Shown here: positions 56,679-64,000 of the stretch, one piece after another
How positions within the stretch are numbered: position 1 is the first letter of the stretch
Layout: the number at the start of each line of letters is the position of its first letter
Assembly (NCBI RefSeq): GCF_000275845.1
Contig: NW_006766943.1
Span: forward strand, 67,472 to 131,471
Direction: 5' to 3'
Origin: Dichomitus squalens LYAD-421 SS1
Taxonomy: Eukaryota > Basidiomycota > Agaricomycetes > Polyporales > Polyporaceae
Length of the DNA stretch: 64,000 bases
The notes under the pieces: generated by a model
Database searches by the model: none
What the model was told of the DNA's origin: nothing
Seen by the model: the letters and a program-made list of their open reading frames with translations, nothing else
Made by a program: the position numbers and the translations under genes

Positions 56679-58678
56679 ATGGACACGGCTCAGCACTACT
56701 CGAACCTCGTGTATCATCTCCAGCCCCCCGTCCCTCAGCTTCCCCCTCACGCGATGTCTAACTCCGCTTCCCGCCAGTCCTTGCCTCACGACATGCACTG
56801 GCAGACCGCCCAGCACCCACAGCTCTCCGCCTCCGCTTCAGCCTCTCCCGTTCACGTCCAGATGCCCCTCACGATGTCTCAGTCTCAAAATCACGTCGAC
56901 TATGCCACTCCTTCAGCACCGCAACATCCGTACATGTCCCACCATATTCCAGACGCCTCAACAGGTCTTCCTACCTCATCTGCAGTCGATCCCGGTCCGT
57001 CAACACAGACCCTCTCCTTTGACTCGCCCCAGGTCGAGAGCAGCATCGGTCCAGACAGAGGTCTTTCGCGTAGACGAATCCGCCTGCACGAGCGGGTTCC
57101 GAGTCATGGAGAGCTCCCGGAGTATGGCTCCATCTCGCAGTCTTATGGCGTACGTCTTATAGTTTGTCTTCCTTTTTACTCCACTAAACGGTCGATATAT
57201 GCGCGCAGCACCCTCCACCAGCCGCTCATTTCGCTCACCCTCAAGGGTCCCGTCCCCATTCACCTGTATCGCATACTCTGTTTCAGCTTCCTGACCAGAC
57301 ACAGCCGTCCATGTCGAGTGCGGACGCCTACAACGAGCGCGTGGATGGCCAACCCCGGCCCGAATGGCAGATGTTCCCTCAGAACCAGTCCCGCTCGGCG
57401 TCTGGGTCTGCCGCATCCGCTTCATCGAACCCTCGTTCCGCTTCGCCCGCCTTGAGCGTCGCCTCCGCTCTTACCTCAGTCTCGTCTGCGTCAAACTCGC
57501 AACTGTTCACTGTGTCGGCAGAGTCGCCTATCCGCAAGCTTGCTGCCCTAGGTCAACGCAGGGACAGGAAGAAGCGTCTCTACAACATTGACCGCTACCG
57601 TATCTGCATGCATGCGCAGCAACACCCCGGCATGAAGCAGGAGGACATCGCCGCTCATTTCGGCGTTGAGCGGAGCACCGTCAGCAAAATCCTGAAGCAG
57701 AAGGCTCGCTGGTTGAGCGTTTCGCCGACGGAGAAGGTTCTTGTTGCGAAGCTCAGGTATTGTTCTCTTCCGTATTGTGTTGTTCCTCCTGGTGCTTACA
57801 ACCGTCCAAGGCCTTCAAAGTTTCCTTTGTTAGAAGGCCGTCTGGAGGACTGGGTCAAGAAAGCCTCTAAGGAAGGCAAGGTCCTCACGGACGCTCTGCT
57901 TCGCAGAAAAGCGCGAGAGTTCGGCGACCATATGGGCTACACCGAAGACAAGTTCAAGGCGAGCTCGGGCTGGCTGGAGAACTTCAAGCACCGTCACGGT
58001 ATCCGCCGCGGCGTTTGGCACGGCAACGGTACTCTCGATGCGAAGTACCGAGCGTACGCAACCGACTTCATCCCCGATACGATTGAGCCCGTCATCCCGT
58101 TCCCGGGCACCCCACCGCCGATCAAGGAAGACCGCGGCTACAACGACCCCGTCGATACTGACGACGAAGACGATGCGACGATGCACGCCGTCGCAGAGCA
58201 GGAGAACATTCCTCCCGCGAATGCGCAGGCTATGCCCTCTTCTCTCGGACTCATCCCGCACCCCTGGTCTCAGTCTGCCGAGCCGACTACGTCGCACGCT
58301 AGCTCATCCGCCGCCCACGCGTACGGGCCGTCTAGCCCCTCTCAGGTCGCGTACGCGTCTTACGACGATGCTACGGTCGGTGGATCTGCCTCGGGTTCAG
58401 CGATGGACGCGGGTGCTGATAGCCACGGTGCCCAAATTGGCGAGCTCGCCTTTCTCCCTGATGGGGTAGAGGTGATCGAGCCGATAGGCGAGGTCGACGA
58501 CCGTGAAGCTGAGCGCTGTATCCACAAGCTGATCTTCTACCTGAAGACGAGGGACGAGCTAGAACTGGAGGCCGAGGTCTGGGCTGCAATGTTTCGCGTA
58601 CGGGCCAAAATCTTCGGGTTAATCTCTGGTCGGCCGTACGACCAGCCCCCGATGCAGATTCACCCCAACGGGTCGTAG
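56679..58678 (+). CDS. CENP-B/Tc5-type DNA-binding protein
   Basis: Three exons (56679-57149, 57209-57756, 57811-58678) give 628 residues. After a long Ser/Pro/Gln-rich N-terminus comes a paired DNA-binding module as in CENP-B and fission yeast Abp1/Cbh proteins. The first helix-turn-helix is KKRLYNIDRYRICMHAQQ followed by EDIAAHFGVERSTVSKIL. The CENPB/Tc5 half runs from PLLEGRLEDWVKKASKEGK through TDALLRRKAREFG to FKASSGWLENFKHRHGIR. No DDE endonuclease domain follows; the C-terminal half is acidic and disordered, with a short helical segment (CIHKLIFYLKTRDELELEAE). It is most likely a transcription or chromatin factor derived from a pogo/Tc5-like transposase. Target DNA is unknown. Confidence 0.88.
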
Positions 58679-59873
58679 GCACTCGTGCTCATGGAGATTG
58701 GGGAGGCTTGCGCAGGCGCGTGTGCCGGTGTATAGGGACGCACTCGCCCTTCCATAGGCCCTTGCGTCTCCTGCTGTGGGTGTGGGTCCGTCGGTTGTGT
58801 GTTCGGCTCGGCTGTGTCCGACGCCGAGAAGGTTTGTATGACCAAAAATCTCTGCAGTGTATTCTGGACTACGTGTTATGTCGGGCTCTCGTGTCGTTCT
58901 TCTTGCACATGGACTTATCATCAGCATCCATCATCATGCATCATCGTCCCATTCTCAAAGACTACGTACACTCCCCCCTTTCCATTATCGAATGCACATA
59001 GCATGACACGTACGCATTTCCACCAGCATTTTCCCCTATCTCGCCTCTTCCGCCGTGTTCAGCATATCTGTAGCTAGTGTTCATTCCCCTTGTCTCGACC
59101 TCCGTAAGGTTCTCATTCACGTCCACGGCTCCGCATCAGCATGCATCGTCCTCACTGTGCCACTACCACGCCACATGTTTCCCACCTCCATGTCTTCCCT
59201 AGCAAGGTTCTCCCTACCCGATTCTTGTGTCCTCGAGCTCGTTTTCACCATGGATCCACCATTCACGTCCATCGCAGCATGTTTAGTCCCGATTCTCATC
59301 ACATTGTCCTCATCGACACACCCCCCATCCAACACTCCTTCCTGTACATCTCACGCATCGTCAAAGTCGCTGTCGCGTTATTCATCGCTTTGTAAACGAC
59401 AGCCTGCAATATATTGCATTCGAGCCACAGCTCTCGACGTAGACATCGATCGGTAGGGTACATGCCATCGTGTCCGTGTCCGTGTCAGAATGCGAGAAGA
59501 ACGGTCCACGGAACATGGGTCTATGACGTACGGTACCGCCTCCGGACAGGTTGCTTGGGAACGCAGCCGCCGGAAAGACTCGCAAGAGAACGGTGGAGAC
59601 GGAGCGGTGAGGAGCAATCGATGTTGCGTGCACACGCCACGGGAGTTCAGCCGAAGCGCAGGTCGTTTAGCGGTCCGACTTGACAGGTTCCCAGATGGTA
59701 GACCGTCCGCACGGAGCCGCTACTCTGTAAATACGTGTAACCTTCACTTTCGAAGCGGGTGGTGTCGGGATGCTGGGCAGAGTGGCCATCAGGATGACGA
59801 GATAAGAGCACACGGGCAGAGCAGGCGTACTTGAGGTGGCCCAGAAGGGGACGGAGGGACGGCGGAGAGTGCG
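58679..59873. other. Convergent intergenic region
   Basis: The CENP-B-type gene and the UPF0390 gene converge here. The first half is T/C-rich, as expected for a 3' UTR. No other gene was seen. Confidence 0.5.
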
Positions 59874-60427
59874 TCATGACTTCTTGGCCTTGGTCGACTT
59901 CGTCTTTTCCGCCGCGGAGCTGCTGCCAAAGTGTAGAGATATAATCGGCGAGATCAGTTTCTGTTCTGCGACGGGAAACGAGGCGGGACACGAGGCCGCG
60001 CGCACTTACCCTTCCATGGCTACGTTCTTCATGATCGTAAGCTTCCCCGAGGACGCGGCGGCGGCGACCTGCTGCTCGATGCTTTTGTTGATCTTCGCGC
60101 TGAGCTCCTAGAAAACACGCGTACAACACGCGTTAGCCCTTTGCTCCTTCCGTTGCATCGCGCCTAGCTCCTTTTCCCCCGCCCTAACTAGAAGAATCTG
60201 TCCCAACTCTCCCGGTATCGGGGTTCCGCGGAGGGCGCGGTGGGAAGGGGCTGAGCGAGATCGAAAGTTGTTATGCTCACCTTGTGCATGGCAGCCTGTT
60301 TGACCGCGGCAGTCTTCTTGGGCGCGACGTATCGCTTACCCTTCTTGGGGGCCGCCGCCGCCTTCTGCGCGTGCCTGGCGTTCGAGTTCTTTGCCTTCGC
60401 GAGGCCCTTGGTTTGTCCTTGTACCAT
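59874..60427 (-). CDS. Small basic UPF0390 family protein
   Basis: Three exons (60281-60427, 60010-60107, 59874-59922) give 97 residues. The sequence VQGQTKGLAKAKNSNARH, AAPKKGKRYVAPKKTAAV and ELSAKINKSIEQQVAAAAS followed by SGKLTIMKN is the UPF0390 (DUF2462, Leydig-cell-tumour 10-kDa homologue) pattern. The protein is very Lys/Ala-rich with a charged tail (KTKSTKAKKS). The family is conserved from fungi to animals, with nucleolar or RNA-linked roles suggested but not established. The second intron boundary leaves a codon split in MEG-SSS. The first intron (60108-60280) is 173 nt. Confidence 0.93.
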
Positions 60428-62972
60428 GTTGTGATAGCTGAATTGATGGAAATCGGGAGCCCGCTAGGGTCGTGTGAGGTTGTGGACGCGCGAGATGGCG
60501 GAGGGGACACTGCGGGAAGCGGTGGAGTTGGTCTGGAGTTGGTCCAGAGAAAAAAGCGGTGATCGAAGACGCTTGACCGAGTTGCCCGATAGACCCTAAC
60601 CTCTGCCATGGCTGAGAATGCTGTGCTTGTCCTGATCGAGCTATAGTCGATGACGCGAACATCTGGCAGCGCGATCCTTTCGCACTTGCCGTAGTAACTA
60701 TATGAGTCTCTGGGCACTTTGGGGTAGGGAATTCAGTTTGCGATGGGCGCAATCCAGGTGAGCACCCCAGTCCCTTGATCACAGCCGTATTCTTGTGGAG
60801 TCCGCTGCTGAGGGAAGACCACTGCATGCAGGGTCCTCTCAAACTTAGTTCCGGCCTAATTTGTCCGGCTTGTCCTGGGAGAGAAAGTCGAAATGTGGCG
60901 TGCAACTGTGAGCCTAATTTGACTCATAGTAGCCCATTGGAGGGGGAGCTTTCATCCCTTGTTGCGTTATATATTCTAATAGAGCGGACCCAATGATCTG
61001 CCGAAAACTGTCGTATGCGTCGCCCGACACCTTCACAGTTTTATTCCACGAAGAACTCTGGCTCGTAGTATGGTGAAATATTGGCGCAGGTTCGTCTTTT
61101 TTCTTTTCTATGACCTTTCGATTATCCCACTCATTCCTAGTCGAGACTACAGCGATGGGACCGCGATCGCCATGCGCCTTGCCTTCATGCACGATTCGAA
61201 GCGCTTCTCTAGAGTATAGAGCATCGACATGCGACAAACTGACGTCTCTGACAGTATTACATGTATGAGTCAGACAAGTACCACCGGGAACACCGGTGTG
61301 TCGATCACTGTCTCCCACACCCTGCCAAACCGCACCCTACAGAACTCAGGCTCAAACTCGCGGGTTTGCCCGACGATCTTCTTGCAGAAGAACTGCCCAA
61401 TTTGGGTCCTTCTAGTAGCTCGTGAAAGCGGTATGCAAGAAACAGGGCACCACAAATAATCTCAATCCGGCTCGAGAACCAAGCCAGGGAAATCAGTGGT
61501 GTGTCAAAAGACTTTAGCATGTCATATAATCCAGATGTCGAGAAGACTATACTCCACCCGCCTTGCCTACGTCTTGGTGGGTTCGTTCGTTCCTACTCAC
61601 GAAGCGTTCGATACTCATGGCGGCTAATTGAGTGCGTCACATCCCTATGAGTTGTTGGAGCCCTTGTTGGCTGAAACGTACCGTGCTGATCCCTTGTTGT
61701 CCCCGGAGCATCCAATTAGCGGTCATTACTCGGTGGTTCGTGCTTGAACTTCTGTCCGCTATGGGTAGCCCAGCGTGTTCTAGAGCGTTTCGCCGGAAAA
61801 ATCGGCAGGATATCCATCAGCATGCGATTCCACGGGCATTCTGTGTCCCATCTTCGATGGTCAGCTTGCTCCGCTGCAGCATCACGACTCCACCCTTTCA
61901 GTGAGTCTGCGGCAAAGTCCCGGTGAGAATCAGTGCAAGTCGACGTCACAGCCCATTCAATTATGCGCAACAGGTGTGTATCTCCGAAACAGTGCGGTCG
62001 TTAGGAGGCTGAACTTCTGATGTTGTCGTTTCAGTCCTCGTTTATCCGCATGACTACTAATTCTCCCGATGATGAACCACCAGCATGCTCGGCACCAGAC
62101 ACATGAATCGCCATTTGTATTCGCTTTTGATATCACAAAGGCGGTGGCTTCGGACTCCAATCTGGGACTTCCTCCTCTCGCACGTATCGCCAGCTAGGTG
62201 TACTTGCGGCTATTGGCGGCAGCAATATCGTCGTTGACTCTCCTCTCCAGCTGGTTGCACAAGTGCATCATGACAACTCAGTGATTCGATCGTCGGTTGT
62301 CGACAAACATGAAACCGACCGGCGTCCCAAGCCATCTGTTACGGCGCTTCAAGTCTGCAAATGATTGATATTGTCCTCACTCGTGACCTCAGCTATGTCT
62401 TCTGGAACCAAAGACCCTTGAAGAGTGCCTCTAGCGCGCAGTATGTCTTATAACGAACTGGCACCCCTCGTCCGCTGGGTGCGGCATTCGCACGGTCCGT
62501 ACCGACGGTGACAGAGTTTAGGGATCCGGCCATGTCCTCTAAATGGCCTTATAAGCCCACACTTTCACTAGTACTATTCACAAGACGTAAGGGAGCATGT
62601 GGTGACCATACCATATAGTGCTACTTATGTATATACGTGATATTTCACCGCGGAGGCTACTAGTAGCCACGATGTTAGTACTAGGCCTACTAGTACCGCT
62701 ATGTCCGTACTTGTGCGACGTGTGCCATTCAGCAGCAAGTACTAGTGCTGTATCATGATAGTTATTTCAAGTCGATATATGCGGTGCGAGTTCGGGCCGG
62801 GGGGTATTTCTATGCAGAGATCCGATTCAACGACGCGATGAGGAAGACGAACCTCGGAACGAATGGGATGCACATCACTGGCCGAACGCCGTCGGCGCCT
62901 ATTCGGGAAACCCCGGCGTGTACCCAGCGCCCGAGCAACGTCTTGCTCACCGTCCGTAACGTTGGCCAAGCT
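60428..62972. other. Gene-poor region with one candidate frame
   Basis: Apart from the candidate at 60914-61318, I saw no gene. Towards the right, 62567-62752 is rich in ACTAG motifs and includes the 14-bp perfect palindrome GGCTACTAGTAGCC at 62655-62668. The last few hundred bases should hold the NDUFA9 promoter. Confidence 0.45.
60914..61318 (-). CDS. Candidate hypothetical protein or gene fragment
   Basis: This minus-strand frame has protein-like composition in its C-terminal two thirds: HVDALYSREALRIVHEGK, GPIAVVSTRNEWDNRKVIE, SSSWNKTVKVSGDAYDSFRQ and GSALLEYITQQG. I do not recognise the family. No convincing start or upstream exon chain was found; a minus-strand segment around 61330-61400 (REFEPEFCRVRFGRVWETVI) could be an earlier exon. 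It may be a real small gene or a fragment. Confidence 0.3.
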   Translation of the reverse strand: MGDSDRHTGVPGGTCLTHTCNTVRDVSLSHVDALYSREALRIVHEGKAHGDRGPIAVVSTRNEWDNRKVIEKKKDEPAPIFHHTTSQSSSWNKTVKVSGDAYDSFRQIIGSALLEYITQQGMKAPPPMGYYESN

Positions 62973-64000
62973 ATGTTGGCCGTCTCTTCGAAATGCGTGC
63001 GCGCATCACGCGCTCTCGCCGCACAAAAGGTCTGTTTCATGTTGTGGATACACCGCGTCGACGTCTTCCAGCTCACGGGTACCCTTGCGAATGTAGCGAG
63101 CCCTCCATGACCTAACTACACTCCCCTCGGGGAAGACTACAATTCAGTACGGTCCTCCAGGACGAAGTGCAAGCTCTGGGCACACCGCGACTGTGTTTGG
63201 TGCTACAAGCTTTTTGGGCAGATACCTTGTGGCGAAGCTCGGTATGTAATGCTACCCACTGTGTCACAACTCTCTGTTATTGCGTTGGAACGCTTACTGA
63301 CGATTGTTGCTGGGCACAACAGCCAAGGTGGGCACGCACGTCGTCATCCCTTACCGTGACGAGGACGAGAAGAGGCATCTGAGGGTCACTGGGGATCTCG
63401 GGCAGATCACATCGTTGGTGCGTATACAGTTTCTTCTCCTAGGTGGTAGGCGCGTCAGCGCGTCGGGTGCAGGTGGCATGATAGTTGAAGTGTGTTGCCG
63501 TATTGGTTGCAGGAGTGGGATCTGCGCCGGCCTGATCAGATCGAGGAGTGTCTCAGACACTCGGACATCGTTTACAACCTCGTGGGTCGGGAGTACGAGA
63601 CCAAGTACGTCCCTTTCCCTGTTGTCCGGCTCCCTTCTAACGAAGGCACGCGTCTCGTGTAGGAACTTCACCTACGACGACGTCCATGCCAAGGGTGCCG
63701 AGGCCATCGCGAGCATTGCATACCAGAACGGCGTTGATCGCTTCGTGCATGTGTCTCACCTCAATGCGTCGCACGACTCCCCGTCCGCGTTCTACCGCTC
63801 GAAGGCCAAGGGAGAGGAGCTCGTGAAGGAGGCGTATCCAAACGCGACGATCGTCCGCCCTGCCACCATGTTCGGCTACGAGGACCGGCTGTTGAACAAC
63901 ATGGCGAGTAAGCACACATCTCTACATATGCTCCGTTCCAGTACGTTAGTGTAAACGCATCATTTCATCTTGACAGTCTGGCCAATCTGGTGGAAGCTGA
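62973..64000 (+). CDS. NADH dehydrogenase (complex I) 39-kDa subunit NDUFA9, 3' end outside window
   Basis: This accessory complex I subunit is an atypical short-chain dehydrogenase that binds NADPH at the matrix side of the mitochondrial inner membrane. Visible exons are 62973-63029, 63097-63241, 63323-63417, 63513-63604, 63663-63907 and 63977-64000 (continuing). The first exon (LAVSSKCVRASRALAAQK) is a basic presequence. The nucleotide-binding loop is TATVFGATSFLGRYLVAKLA. Further family landmarks are VVIPYRDEDEKRHLRVTGD, DIVYNLVGREYETKNF, RFVHVSHLNA, FYRSKAKGEELVKEAYP and IVRPATMFGYEDRLLN, ending in IWPIWWKL at the window edge. All junctions keep frame. Confidence 0.95.

Overview
This window is nuclear DNA from a filamentous basidiomycete, most likely an Agaricomycete. 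The evidence is dense short introns (mostly 45-75 nt) with GTRNGY donors and YAG acceptors, GC-rich coding DNA, a DUF6534-type seven-helix membrane protein (a family expanded in mushroom-forming fungi), and fungal housekeeping genes such as RTT109, BZZ1 and COQ5. The species cannot be named from the sequence alone. A 631-base run of N at 32386-33016 is an assembly gap.

Layout. 1-7354 holds the 3' part of PRP8, the central spliceosomal scaffold. 7910-12178 encodes a large disordered protein with a PH domain. COQ5 (12859-13976, minus) and FCF2 (14187-15329, plus) are divergent and share a 210-bp promoter region. 16194-18820 (minus) is a disordered coiled-coil protein of unknown function. A gene-poor stretch of 3.2 kb follows, then RTT109 (22013-23641, minus), a DUF6534 membrane protein (24123-26443, minus) and the cullin CUL1 (28053-31103, minus).

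The next block, about 31.5-35.3 kb, is a transposon nest. One hAT-type element (31750-34274, 8-bp duplication TTCCACGG) contains a second, related hAT-type element (31901-33490, 8-bp duplication GGTTCGGC), which contains the N gap. Both may lie inside a CACTA-like element (31562-35240), but that call is tentative.

After the nest come mannitol-1-phosphate 5-dehydrogenase (36991-38193, minus), divergent from a small secreted Kre9/Knh1-like wall protein (38698-39398, plus), a weakly supported hypothetical gene (40026-40834), a small secreted double-psi-barrel protein (42213-42818, minus), BZZ1 (45942-49320, plus; F-BAR, C1, two SH3 domains), the CCR4-NOT deadenylase CAF1/POP2 (51501-52977), a CENP-B-type DNA-binding protein (56679-58678), a small UPF0390 protein (59874-60427, minus) and the 5' part of the complex I subunit NDUFA9 (62973 to the window end).

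The genes do not form a pathway cluster. This is ordinary housekeeping euchromatin with one transposon island. The best observations are the nested hAT insertions with intact target-site duplications, microexons of 7 and 12 nt in BZZ1 and 26 nt in PRP8, and an array of five consensus-like 5' splice-site motifs inside the transposon island. I did not find a convincing novel biological system.
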